Positions 10,977 to 22,249 of a stretch of DNA of 64,000 nt are shown one piece after another. The notes under the pieces were generated by a model, which was not told the origin of the DNA, did not search any database, and saw nothing but the letters and a program-made list of their open reading frames with translations. Origin of the DNA: Limnanthes douglasii subsp. nivea (lineage: Eukaryota > Streptophyta > Magnoliopsida > Brassicales > Limnanthaceae); the NCBI GenBank assembly GCA_036936605.1, contig JAUPFV010000003.1, forward strand, positions 152,304,997 to 152,368,996, in the 5' to 3' direction. The position numbers and the translations under genes were made by a program. Every line of letters starts with the position of its first letter. Within the stretch, counting starts at the first letter, position 1.

Positions 10977-12760
10977 ACATTCTTCCCATAATTTGGATCC
11001 TGCTTCTCTTCTTTTGGCAATTCGATAAGTAAAAGGAGTCGGTCCAGAGTGATGATATATCTTTATCTTGCTGCAATTTACTTTATTGATATCCGACCTA
11101 TGCTGCAAAACTCAGTAAACAGAAAAGGGTTGCAACGAAGTAATAAATACACATTAGAAGATAAAACAACTTAAGAAGTGTTACTTATACTAACCTCCAA
11201 TTTCTTATTGTTAAACTTAATTAGGTATCCCAAATATGAAATAGTTACAAGTATTAAAGATAATTTATGTGAAAGCCAAATTAATAGAACTAAAAACAAA
11301 GCTCAACAATCAATTTGAAAAAAATATTACCTTAAATTTGTTAGAATTGAAATGCTCGCAAAGGTATATCTGGTCGTGCAATTTTTCACCAAGCATCTCA
11401 ATAAGTGGATTGGCTATTGTATTCTTCTTATCTTTCCATAATTTTTAGTGTGCATGAAGCATGCATTTCCAATGAGCATATCGTGATCTTAAATAGCGGT
11501 CAATGCTATTTGCAGTATCACTATGCTAAAAATTAATAACAAAGGTATCCTACAAAAAAAAAATCAAATATCATATAGTTAGCTAACTCAAAAATTATAT
11601 TCGTTACATATTGTTATGAATCCATTCTCAAATATCTTAACTAACATTTAAACTAAAAATTGTTAACAAAATTAGAATAGAACTAGTTAGTTTTCTAAGT
11701 CAATTTAAGATTTAAAGACCATCCAAAATTCCCTTTCTCGTTTCCTTCTCACTTTCTTGCAATACTTGGAGAAGCGATTAATTTCATCCAAAATAATAGT
11801 AGAAAGAAGCGATACATATTATAAAAAAAGATACAAATTACAATACAAGAACATAAAAAAAATGCTTCTGCAATATCTAAATGAATGTGTGGTGCTTCTG
11901 TAGTGTGGTGTGTGTATGATGAGTTCAATAATATTGAGAAGGTTCAAGGCATTGAAGTTGGTTGTTAAGAAAGTGTTGAGCCAAGGTCCTGCAGCGGAAT
12001 TTCTAGTGGCTTATACAAGGATTCAAGACTCGATCCACTAATACGCAGAACATCAAAAATTACAAAAAGTACTTGTAACTGTGCCTACAAAGACATCTGG
12101 ATCTACTTAATTTTCCTATAGGTCTATAGAAATACAAAGAAATGCATGTAACTCTTCCTACAAAGGTATCTGGATCTACTTGATTCTTGTTTAGTTTTAA
12201 GCTGATATAAATACAAAAAATGTTTTCATCTCGAATAAAAAAACTAAAAGCTATTAACAATTAAAAAATGCAGAAATCATATATTTTAACATACTTGTAG
12301 CGTCTGAAAATAATGTTAAATCGAAAACCATTGTTACCTGAAGCAGCTCATACATCATATCTTCTGGAATTTCTTTCCATGACCGTGCCACCGTTGGACA
12401 TCTTGTTCGGACTATGACCCCAATTACATGAGATATGTCATAGTCTAACTCTTGCGTTGCCGCTCCTTTATGAATCTCGGAATACTTATATTCGACACGT
12501 GGTTTTTCTTGATAATCTGAGGGCACGATATTTTCCACGCTTTTTTTTGCCACTGTAAGTGAATTGACAAGTCCACTATATGCAGATAAAGCTTTGGGAC
12601 GTGAACTAAAGACCGGTTTTTATTCAGGAAAAACCAATCCCTCTGATGCAGGGGTCTCAGGAGTGGTGTCAGATCCCATGACGCGATTAGAGTTTGTAGG
12701 AAATGGTAGTCTCATTGCTAAAACTCCTGATAAATGTCAAATTAATTCAACTATATTCTA
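10977..12760 (-). pseudogene. Plant Ptta/En/Spm-type transposase gene, three exons, truncated
   Basis: Three minus-strand exons can be defined: 12760-12338, 11525-11331 and 11102-10977. The donors are CAG|GTAACA and AAG|GTAATA; the acceptors are TTTTTAG|CAT and TTGCAG|CAT. All junctions are phase 0 and exon 2 is exactly 65 codons. The translation carries G-V-I-V-R-T-R-C-P and S-W-K-E-I-P-E-D in exon 1, Y-A-H-W-K-C-M-L-H-A-H in exon 2 and N-C-S-K-I-K-I-Y-H-H-S-G in exon 3. That order fits the plant transposase family usually called Transposase_24 (Ptta/En/Spm). Stops are present in exon 1 (near 12620) and exon 2, and the 3' end is cut off by a TRIM-1 fragment. Confidence 0.65.
12062..12215. 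repeat. Direct repeat of about 77 bp inside intron 1 of the transposase relic
   Basis: TGTAACT[GC]T[GT]CCTACAAAG is followed by ATCTGGATCTACTT in two adjacent copies. Confidence 0.55.
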
Positions 12761-12954
12761 TTAAGTCAAAATTACTACAAAGGTATCTTACATTACTAAT
12801 CGCAGTCATTATGTAATAATCAAGCATTATTCAAAACTTCTCATAGGAAATTCAGTTCAGTATAAAGGAAAGCTAGAATAACAAATACCTGATATATGAA
12901 CTTACTAAAATATAACATTATGCTGTTCTATTGCAAGTCAAGTTAGAGACTACT

Positions 12955-13130
12955 ATATGACCTACTCAGCCTACTGATATGGCGACCACCATATAAACCT
13001 ACTGCTATGAACCTGAACCTACTATTCTGAACCTGAATCTACCAATACAAATGTACAAATATGAACCTACTTATATAAATCTACTGATATGAACCTACTG
13101 GTATGGAGACTATCGTACGGATGCACTAAT
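12955..13130 (+). repeat. Degenerate minisatellite, unit like ATGAACCTACTG
   Basis: The phrases CCTACTGATATG, CCTACTGCTATGAACCTGAA, CTACCAATACAAATG and CCTACTTATAT recur about ten times with a period near 14-25 bp. Stops occur in each frame, so it is not a protein repeat. Confidence 0.6.
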
Positions 13131-13306
13131 GTATCTAAAATTAGGACTGGATCTGATAGACTCTTTGTCTCACCCAAAGTTGACTCATCTGGAATTCTGC
13201 CGTCCTGCATATTAGCTATACTTTCAATACATTTTTAGGACTTGTAAATGTCTAACTACTATATCCAATGCTTTATGGTATCTGCGGTGAAGCATATTTT
13301 CAATAG

Positions 13307-13651
13307 GACAAAATTTTCAAAGCTCAATGGAACCCTGTAGATGTGGCTAGAGACTCTTGTAATGCTGCAAAAATGGAAAGTCCTAGCACAGTTCTATCAA
13401 ATAAAGGTTAGTTATCCTTAGTAAACAATACTTTAATACTTTACTCCTGTTTTCCAACTCCGGTGATAGGATAATATTAACATTATTTACAATGTACAGA
13501 ATCTAACGAGGCTCATCCGATCCCTGACATTAAGTGTTTTATAAGGCGTGAAGCTCTTACTGCAAAACGTGAAGCACCTCATAAAGTTGAAGTAAAAAGT
13601 TCTAAGGCTATAAGATTATGCTGTTCAATTGCAAGTAAGCAAACAATGTGA
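13307..13651 (+). other. Possible pair of spliced exons, unassigned gene
   Basis: The segment 13307-13406 is bounded by AATAG| and |GTTAGT, and 13500-13651 is preceded by ATGTACAG|. Joining them gives one uninterrupted frame of about 83 codons ending in TGA at 13649-13651, whereas neither segment stays open across the presumed 93-bp intron. I do not recognise the product. It lies on the strand opposite the transposase relic and could be another gene of the same element. Confidence 0.3.
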
Positions 13652-15063
13652 AAAAGAAATCAACTTTAAACATGCATTTGTCTCACTTACTAGAGAGAAT
13701 TGATGTCGTCCAGCAAAATGCTCACTTTTCTATTAGGTTCTCTTTCTCCAACTACGAATCAACGCAAAATGCTCACTTTCTATTAGGTTCTCCAGCTACG
13801 AATCCTTCTCTCTAGCAGGAGAAATTTAGCGAACAAAAATTTGGAGAAAAGAGAAAAAAATGAAGAAAAGAGGTTTATGAGAGGATGGGTTTCTGAGAAG
13901 ATGGGTAGATAAAAAGACCCACGTTTGGAGTATTTAATGAAAAAAGAAACTATTATTATACACTTTAAAAGAAAATTTCAATTGTTAGCGCAAAATTTTC
14001 AATTCTTAGCGCAAAATTTCAAAGTATAATAAGGAAAGCAAGGGAAATAAATTATACTATCAGGGCAGAAATTTCTTTTTTTTTTCTAATAACATTTGAT
14101 TACTATAGCTCTTCCTTTTATTAATTAAAAATTTATTCGTTTAAAAGTGAAGATATTAATTTAATACCAATTTTAGAAATATTTTTTCTTATTTATAATT
14201 ATTTTTTGCGATATTTGTTTTACAAAATATCAATTTTTTTTTAATGAATCTAATAATTTTAGATTGGGTTGAATGATAATTACTATATCATATAAAAGTA
14301 TTATTCAAATTTTTTATTCCAAACTCTAAAAGTATATAAATTTTTTTTTTATCTTTTCAATTCTTTATTTAAAATTTCTTCAAATTTTTTAAAATAAAAA
14401 TTGATATAAATTATTGAACTTACCACTTGTATTTTAAATTTTGTATGAAAACTTAAAATTATTGATTATATCTTATTCAATATAGTCTGTGTATTTAATT
14501 AATAGCTTAGACTAGTGTTGTTTTATTTATCAAAATCAATCCTAATACCAATTTTATATAAAAACGCTAGTAAGATCTTAAATAACTAATAACGTTATCA
14601 GCATTGTAAAATAAAATTTGTTTAAATTTAGATTTTCTTTGTTCTTGGACCTTAAACTGTTTGGTTTTTTATTTGTGTTGAGATCAAATTCTAAAATATA
14701 AAAAGACTTCGTAATTCAAACAGTCCTATATCTTTTTCGATGATATTTTATTATTTTGGTATCACATTTGACAAGAATTTCTCGTATCACTTTATATCAT
14801 GGTTTAAATACTTCACTTACTTTTAATTACGTGTAAATTAAGTTAGTATAAATTTGAATTCCTAGTTTTTTACTCATCTATGGAATTATTATTTTTTGCC
14901 GATATGTAAATGGGACAAAAACAATTAAATTTTATATTTTAATATTTACGTTTTGGGATAATTAAGTTTTTTATATATTATTTAAAATTTTATTCATGTA
15001 TATTTTTTAAAATTATTTTTCTATGTATATGTTTTGTAACAATTAAAGTATATATATAAATAA
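13652..15063. other. AT-rich spacer with partial outlying copy of the array unit
   Basis: 13652-14500 shows nothing recognisable. About 14620-14800 contains text parallel to 15350-15545 (CAAATTCTAAA, AAAAGACTTC, TTGGTATCACATTTGACAAG). 14808-15060 is a copy of repeat R. The array unit therefore has an incomplete outlier on its left side, without a peptide gene. Confidence 0.5.
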
Positions 15064-15623
15064 TGTGTATTTAAAAGATTATTAGTTTTCAATGATAGTT
15101 TGTTTAAAATTACAAAATAGATTATATAATGAAATATATGTATATATATAAATAATGTGTTATTTTAGCTATCGATACTTTTTATATTGAAAAATACACT
15201 ATTAAAGACAAAACAATCTAAATATGGTTTAATTTAAAACTTGAGTAAACCAATTAGACTTTATATTAATTTCTTATTTTATGTACTTATATTTTAACAT
15301 TTATTAATAAAATATATAATTTATGACTATAATATAAATAGAAATATTAAATTTGTTTAAATTTAGTTTTTCTTTGTTGTTAAACCTCAAACTGTTTTGT
15401 TTTTAATTTGTGTTGAGATCAAATTCTAAACAACAAAAGACTTCACAATTCAAACAGTTTTATATCTTTCTCGATGATATTTTATTATTTTGGTATCACA
15501 TTTGACAAGGATTTCTGGTATCACTTTACATCATGGTTTAATTGTTTTTAACATTTATGGACATAGTATATATCGACTATTATGAGAATTTGTTTTATAA
15601 CTTTCGTGATGATGTTTATATAT

Positions 15624-15624
<1 letters not shown>

Positions 15625-15655
<31 letters not shown>
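15625..15655. repeat. (AT)n microsatellite at the 3' edge of peptide gene unit 1
   Basis: About 12 TA dinucleotides. Similar tracts lie at about 16965-16992, 17562-17579, 18904-18922, 19560-19574, 20767-20790 and 21417-21433, that is, at the 3' end of each gene in units 1-3 or at unit junctions. Confidence 0.85.
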
Positions 15656-15658
<3 letters not shown>

Positions 15659-15736
15659 TGACTCTTATTAGGTCTGCCTGGAATTGTTCTTTTTGAAACA
15701 GTAAGATGCGCGATTGGTGGATGAGTGTTGTGACTT

Positions 15737-16189
15737 TTATTGGGTCGTCCTGGAACTATGATGGGTGTTCTGACTCTTATTAGGTCCACCTGGAACTTTT
15801 CTTTTTGAAACAGTAAGATGCGCGGTTGGTGGATGGGTGTTGTGACTCTTATCAGGTCCGCCTGGAACTTTTCTTTTTGAAATAGTAAGATGCTTGGTTG
15901 GTGGATGAGTGTTGTAACTCATATTGGGTCCTCCTAGAACTGTTCGTTTTGAAACAGTAAGATGCGCGGTTGGTGGATGAGTGTTGTGACCCTTATTGGG
16001 TCCTCTTGGAACTATTCTTTTTGAAAATGTAAGATGCGGCCTCGTATATGCTTGAGATAATATCATTCTGGCTTTATCCATCAAAGCATGATGCTTCTTT
16101 GTTGGATACGCTTGGATACCTCTACTCTGAGAGCACGAAGACACACAAAGTATCAGCACTAAACATAACAAAAGGTTAAAATTTACCAT
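15737..16189 (-). CDS. Multi-motif CLE/IDA-like secreted peptide precursor, unit 1
   Basis: The 150-residue product starts with a hydrophobic signal peptide (M-V-N-F-N-L-L-L-C-L-V-L-I-L, cleavage likely near residue 23). A linker with K-K-H-H follows, then 24-residue repeats: a 12-residue motif plus the spacer THPPTAHLTVSK. The in-frame motifs are RIVPRGPNKGHN, RTVLGGPNMSYN, RKVPGGPDKSHN and RKVPGGPNKSQN. CLE hormones have R-x-V-P-x-G-P-[DN]-P-x-H-[HN]; here the Pro at position 9 is Lys or Met, which recalls the P-S-K-R-H-N end of IDA. Such precursors are secreted and cleaved to peptides that bind leucine-rich-repeat receptor kinases. The C-terminal 6 residues follow a frame-shifting deletion, and two more motifs lie downstream out of frame (to about 15650). 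A TATA-like sequence lies about 60 bp upstream. Expression is unknown. Confidence 0.75.
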   Translation of the reverse strand: MVNFNLLLCLVLILCVSSCSQSRGIQAYPTKKHHALMDKARMILSQAYTRPHLTFSKRIVPRGPNKGHNTHPPTAHLTVSKRTVLGGPNMSYNTHPPTKHLTISKRKVPGGPDKSHNTHPPTAHLTVSKRKVPGGPNKSQNTHHSSRTTQ

Positions 16190-16330
16190 TTGTATCCTCT
16201 ACGTTCTAGACTTAGTTTATAGTATATATATGAAATACATTTGTCTTATATTTATAGTTAAAAAATGATCATTGGATAAAACCAATAAAAATAAGTAGTC
16301 CTATTCAAGCAGATATTATTTATGTAAATA
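16190..16330 (-). promoter_or_regulatory. Putative core promoter of peptide gene unit 1
   Basis: On the minus strand a TATA-like CTATAAATATAAG lies at 16245-16258, about 60 bp before the ATG. Further upstream are ATTGG/CCAAT motifs near 16272-16288. The block is conserved in units 1, 2 and 4. Unit 3 lacks the corresponding roughly 130 bp. Confidence 0.45.
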
Positions 16331-16960
16331 TAGTAGAATATGAAAACATACTTAAAATGTGTAGGTAAATATTAGAAATAAATTTGGAAAATTTGACTAA
16401 ATGTCAAATATTAAGTAAAACATAAAAAAATCCATTTTATGTACCACAAATTATATATATTTATTTATTATGTTTCGTTTATTGGATTGCATTAATATAT
16501 CTCTTGCACCTTTTCCCTAACAACTACTGCATCTAAATGATAGAATACTTCATATTTGGTGTTCAAATGAAAACATAACTAAAACATACTTCGTTCAAAA
16601 TATAACGAGAGTAAGTTTTTTTTTTCCCTTAAAAATATACCAAAAGGATCCAAAATCCAAATTAATAAGGGTCATACCAAGAACTTCCCTTTTTGGTATA
16701 ACACCACCATAATACATATTTATACAATTCATTTAGTCGACGGTCTAAAAATATGTTTTATTGCATGTCTTTAATGACATATATTTATTCCTCTACTCAA
16801 CATACATTATTTCATATATCCACTCACTTCTATCGATCGAGAATAACTAATAAAATATTGATCTTTTAAATCCATTTTTAATTTGAAACTATGAGAACTA
16901 ATCAATTCTAAAATTTTTATGTCACAACCTTCAACAATATTCTTCAAACCTCAGAGTAAA

Positions 16961-16992
<32 letters not shown>

Positions 16993-17660
16993 GATTGTGT
17001 ATTTAAAAGATTATTAGTTTTCAATGATAGTTTGTTTAAAATTACAAAATAGATTATATAATGAAATATATGTATATATATAAATAATGTGTTATTTTAG
17101 CTATCGATACTTTTTATATTGAAAAATATACTATTAAAGACAAAACAATCTAAATATGGTTTAATTTAAAACTTGAGTAAACCAATTAGACTTTATATTA
17201 ATTTCTTATTTTATGTACTTATATTTTAACATTTATTAATAAAATATATAATTTATGACTATAATATAAATAGAAATATTAAATTTGTTTAAATTTAGTT
17301 TTTCTTTGTTGTTAAACCTCAAACTGTTTTGTTTTTAATTTGTGTTGAGATCAAATTCTAAACAACAAAAGACTTCACAATTCAAACAGTTTTATATCTT
17401 TCTCGATGATATTTTATTATTTTGGTATCACATTTGACAAGGATTTCTGGTATCACTTTACATCATGGTTTAATTGTTTTTAACATTTATGGACATAGTA
17501 TATATCGACTATTATGAGAATTTGTTTTATAACTTTCGTGATGATGTTTATATATGGTTTATATATATATATATATATTATTTGACTCTTATTAGGTCTG
17601 CCTGGAATTGTTCTTTTTGAAACAGTAAGATGCGCGATTGGTGGATGAGTGTTGTGACTT

Positions 17661-18113
17661 TTATTGGGTCGTCCTGGAACTGTGATGGGTGTTCTGACTC
17701 TTATTAGGTCCACCTGGAACTTTTCTTTTTGAAACAGTAAGATGCGCGGTTGGTGGATGGGTGTTGTGACTCTTATCAGGTCCGCCTGGAACTTTTCTTT
17801 TTGAAATAGTAAGATGCTTGGTTGGTGGATGAGTGTTGTAACTCATATTGGGTCCTCCTAGAACTGTTCGTTTTGAAACAGTAAGATGCGCGGTTGGTGG
17901 ATGAGTGTTGTGACCCTTATTGGGTCCTCTTGGAACTATTCTTTTTGAAAATGTAAGATGCGGCCTCGTATATGCTTGAGATAATATCATTCTGGCTTTA
18001 TCCATCAAAGCATGATGCTTCTTTGTTGGATACGCTTGGATACCTCTACTCTGAGAGCACGAAGACACACAAAGTATCAGCACTAAACATAACAAAAGGT
18101 TAAAATTTACCAT
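17661..18113 (-). CDS. Multi-motif CLE/IDA-like secreted peptide precursor, unit 2
   Basis: The predicted 150-residue protein is the same as that of unit 1. The nucleotide sequence is almost the same too; one difference I can see is A versus G just past the stop, at about 15759 and 17683. It has the same signal peptide, the same four in-frame 12-residue motifs and the same truncating deletion. Downstream, another frame stays open through ITVPGRPNKSHN and RTIPGRPNKSQI, which are the hidden fifth and sixth motifs. The TATA-like element is conserved at about 18169-18183. The near-identity points to recent duplication or gene conversion, so expression of the two loci would be hard to separate. 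The role suggested is the same as for unit 1. Confidence 0.75.
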   Translation of the reverse strand: MVNFNLLLCLVLILCVSSCSQSRGIQAYPTKKHHALMDKARMILSQAYTRPHLTFSKRIVPRGPNKGHNTHPPTAHLTVSKRTVLGGPNMSYNTHPPTKHLTISKRKVPGGPDKSHNTHPPTAHLTVSKRKVPGGPNKSQNTHHSSRTTQ

Positions 18114-19576
18114 TTGTATCCTCTACGTTCTAGACTTAGTTTATAGTATATATATGAAATACATTTGTCTTATATTTATAGTTAAAAAATGATCATTGGA
18201 TAAAACCAATAAAAATAAGTAGTCCTATTCAAGCAGATATTATTTATGTAAATATAGTAGAATATGAAAACATACTTAAAATGTGTAGGTAAATATTAGA
18301 AATAAATTTGGAAAATTTGACTAAATGTCAAATATTAAGTAAAACATAAAAAATCCATTTTATGTACCACAAATTATATATATTTATTTATTATGTTTCG
18401 TTTATTGGATTGCATTAATATATCTCTTGCACCTTTTCCCTAACAACTACTGCATCTAAATGATAGAATACTTCATGTTTCGTGTTCAAATGAAAACATA
18501 ACTAAAACATACTTATCTATATTTTGCTCGGTCAAAATATAGCGAGAGTAATTTTTTTTTCCTTAAAAATATACTAAAAGGAACCAAAATCCAAATTAAT
18601 AAGGGTCATACCAAGAACTTCCCTTTTTGGTATAGCACCACCATAATACATATTTATACAATTCATTTAGTCGACGGTCTAAAAATATGTTTTATTCCAT
18701 ATCTTTAATGACATATATTTATTCCTCTACTCAACATACATTATTTCATAAATCCACTCACTTCTATCGATCGAGAATAACTAATAAAATATTGATCTTT
18801 GAAATCGATTTTTAATTTGAAACTATGACAACTAATCAATTCTGAAATGCTTATGTCACAACCTTCAACAATATTCTTCAAACCAATATTCAGAGTAAAC
18901 TTTTATATATATATATATATATGTATTTGTCCAATCAATATAGACGACATCGAGAGAAACTCATAATTTTATCGAACTCAATATTAATATAGAGATTGTG
19001 TATTTAAAAGATTATTAGTTTTCAATGATAGTTTGTTTAAAATTAAAAAATAGATTATATAATGAAATATATGTATATATATAAATAATGTGTTATTTTA
19101 GCTATCGATACTTTTTATATTGAAAAATACACTATTAAAGACTAAACAATCTAAATATGGTTTAATTTAAAACTTGAGTAAACCAATTAAACTTTATATT
19201 AATTTCTTATTTTATGTACTTATATTTTAACATTTATTAATAAAATATATAATTTATGACTATAATATAAATAGAAATTTTAAATTTGTTTAAATTTAGT
19301 TTTTCTTTGTTGTTAAACCTCAAACTATTTTGTTTTTAATTTGTGTTGAGATCAAATTCTAAAAAACAAAAGACTTCACAATTCAAACAGTTTTATATCT
19401 TTTTCGATGATATTTTATTATTTTGGTATCACATTTGACAAGGATTTCTGGTATCAGTTTACATCATGGTTTAATTGTTTTTATCATTTATGGACATAGT
19501 ATATATCGACTATTATGAGAATTTGTTTTATAACTTTCGTGATGATGTTTATATATGGTTTATATATATATATAAT

Positions 19577-20107
19577 TTGACTCTTATTAGGTCCGCCTGG
19601 AATTGTTCTTTTTGAAACAGTAAGATGCGCGATTGGTGGATGACTGTTGTGACTTTTATTGGGTCCTCCTGGAACTGTGATGGGTGTTCTGACTCTTATT
19701 AGGTCCGTCTGGAACTTTTCTTTTTGAATCAGTAAGATGCGGGGTTGGTGGATTGGTGTTGTGACTCTTATTAGTTCCGCTTGGAACTGTTCTTTTTGAA
19801 ATAGTAAGATGCGCGGTTGGTGGATGAGTGTTGTGACCCTTATTGGGTCCTCCTAGAACTGTTCTTTTTGAAACAGTAAGATGCGCGGTTGGTGGATGAG
19901 TGTTGTGACCCTTATTGGGTCCTCTTGGAGCTGTTTTTTTTTGAAACAGTAAGATGCGACCTCGTATATGCTTGAGATAATATCATTTTTGCTTTATCCA
20001 TCAAAGCATGATGCTTCTTTGTTGGATACGCCTTGATACCTCTACTCTGAGAGCACGAAGACACAAAGTATCAGCACTAAACATAACAAAAGGTTAAGAT
20101 TTACCAT
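19577..20107 (-). pseudogene. Multi-motif CLE/IDA-like peptide gene, unit 3, disabled
   Basis: The ATG (20107-20105) is kept, but two bases are missing in the signal-peptide codons (ACACA where unit 1 has ACACACA on the plus strand, about 20062). Translation then reaches TAG within a few codons. A second frame error is an extra base in a run of nine T at about 19934-19942. Six motif-like blocks remain: KTAPRGPNKGHN, RTVLGGPNKGHN, RTVPSGTNKSHN, RKVPDGPNKSQN, then TVPGGPNKSHN and RTIPGGPNKSQI after the deletion shared with units 1 and 2. The upstream 130 bp with the TATA element are missing: the ATG context joins directly to text that lies 130 bp further upstream in unit 1. It is almost certainly non-functional. 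Confidence 0.8.
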
Positions 20108-21599
20108 TTTATGTAAATATAGTAGAATATGAAAACATACTTAAAATGTGTAGGTAAATATTAGAAATAAATTTGGGAAATTTGACTAAATGTCAAATAT
20201 TAAGTAAAACATAAAAAATCCATTTTATGTACCACAAATTATATATATTAATTTATTATGTTTCGTTTATTGGATTGCATTAATATATCTCTTGCACCTT
20301 TTCCCTAACAACTACTGCATCTAAATGATAGAATACTTCATGTTTGGTGTTCAAATGAAAAATAACTAAAACATACTTATCTATATTTTGCTCGGTCAAA
20401 ATATAGCGAGAGTAAGTTTTTTTTTTCCTTAAAAATATACCAAAAGGAACCAAAATCCAAATTAATAAGGGTCATACCAAGAACTTCCCTTTTTGGTATA
20501 GCACCACCATAATACATATTTATACAATTCATTTAGTCGACGGTCTAAAAATATGTTTTATTCCATGTCTTTAATGACATATATTTATTCCTCTACTCAA
20601 CATACATTATTTCATAAATCCACTCACTTCTATCGATCGAGAATAACTAATAAAATATTGATCTTTTAAATCGATTTTTAATTTGAAACTATGACAACTA
20701 ATCAATTCTGAAATGCTTATGTCACAACCTTCACCAATATTCTTCAAACCAATATTCAGAGTAAACTTATATATATATATATATATATATTCGTCCAATC
20801 AATATAGACGACATCGGGAGAAACTCATAATTTTATCGAACTCAATATTAATATAGAGATTGTGTATTTAAAAGATTATTAGTTTTCAATGATGGTTTGT
20901 TTAAAATTACAAAATAGATTATATAATGAAATATATGTATATATATAAATAATATGTTATTTTAGCAATTGATACTTTTTATATTGAAAAATATACTATT
21001 AAGGACAAAACAATCTAAATATGGTTTAATTTAAAACTTGAGTAAACCAATTAGACTTTAAATTTCTTATTTTATGTACTTATATTTTAAAATTTATTAA
21101 TAAAATATATAATTTATGACTATAATATAAATAGAAATTTGAAATTTGTTTAAATTAAGTTTTTCTTTGTTGTTGGACCTCAAACTGTTTTGTTTTTTAT
21201 TTGTTGAGATCAAATTCTAAAAAACAAAAGACTTCGCAATTCAAACAGTTCTATATCTTTTTCGATATTAATTTATTATTTTGGTATCACATTTGACAAG
21301 GTTTTCTCGTATCACTTTACATCATGGTTTAATTGTTTTTATCATTTATGGACATAGTATATATCGATTATTATGAGAATTTGTTTTATAACTTTTGTGA
21401 TGATGTTTACATATGATATATATATATATATATAATTTGTCTAATAGTTATCTTTTAAATTAAAACAAACTTCCGTATTTTACTAATACCATTTACCACT
21501 TATTGTGTTCGTGATCTTTCTAAACCTCGTTTAGGTTTATATGGACAACATTTGTATTTTTTTTACATTCATAAATAGTGTATTTTTAATTTAAACTTA

Positions 21600-22245
21600 T
21601 AAACTTTAAATACTTTATTAATTATTTATAAATTAAGTGAATATAAAATGTAACTCCTAATTTTATACTCATCTATAGAATTATTACTTTTTGCCAACAT
21701 GTAAATGAGGCAAAAAGTAATAAACTTGTAAACTTTAAATACTTCACTTACTTTTAATTATTTCTAAATTAAGTCAGTATAAATTTGAATTCCTAGTTTT
21801 ATACTCATGGAATTGTTATTTTTTGCCGATATGTAAATGCGGATATTTAATATTTATGTCTTGGGATAATTAAGTTTTTTATATATTATTTAAATTGTTT
21901 ATCTTGGTATATTTTAAAAAATTATTTTTCTATGTATATGTTTTGTAACAATTAAATTATATATTTTAATATTTATTTTTGTGATTATTAAGTTATTTTG
22001 ATATTTTTTAAGATTATATGTATATGTATATTTTTTTAAATCATTTATCTATGTATATTTTTTTAAATCATTTATCTATGTATATTTTTTGCTCGGGTGC
22101 AAAATTAGAGCAACGATGAGAATTGTGAAATACAAACCATTAAATCTTCGCATTATTCGTTAGAAATTTAGAATAATAATAAAAAAAACATAAATTGAAT
22201 CCATGCTTATATAGATTAATATATGTATGTTGACGTTGGTTGTTG
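21600..22245 (+). repeat. Repeat R, two adjacent copies plus tail, inside unit 4
   Basis: Two copies (about 21600-21710 and 21722-21842) of the CTCATCTATAGAATTATTA and TTTTTTGCCAACATG core, followed by AT-rich text shared with 14930-15060. The tail 22085-22240 (AAATTAGAGCAACGATGAGA, ACAAACCATTAAATCTTC) matches 24830-24985. Confidence 0.6.
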
Positions 22246-22249
22246 AGGA

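Noticed and set aside
12564..12764. Plus-strand ORF of 66 codons
   Set aside because: It is antisense to exon 1 of the transposase relic, which has family motifs and splice sites.
15650..16040. 72-bp direct repeats as a CRISPR-like array or plain satellite
   Set aside because: The repeats are contiguous without unique spacers, keep a 24-codon frame and follow a signal peptide, so they are coding repeats in a plant genome.
17480..17713. Separate small gene starting M-D-L-I-R-V-R
   Set aside because: It is the out-of-frame continuation of the unit 2 peptide repeats after the deletion, with an incidental ATG.
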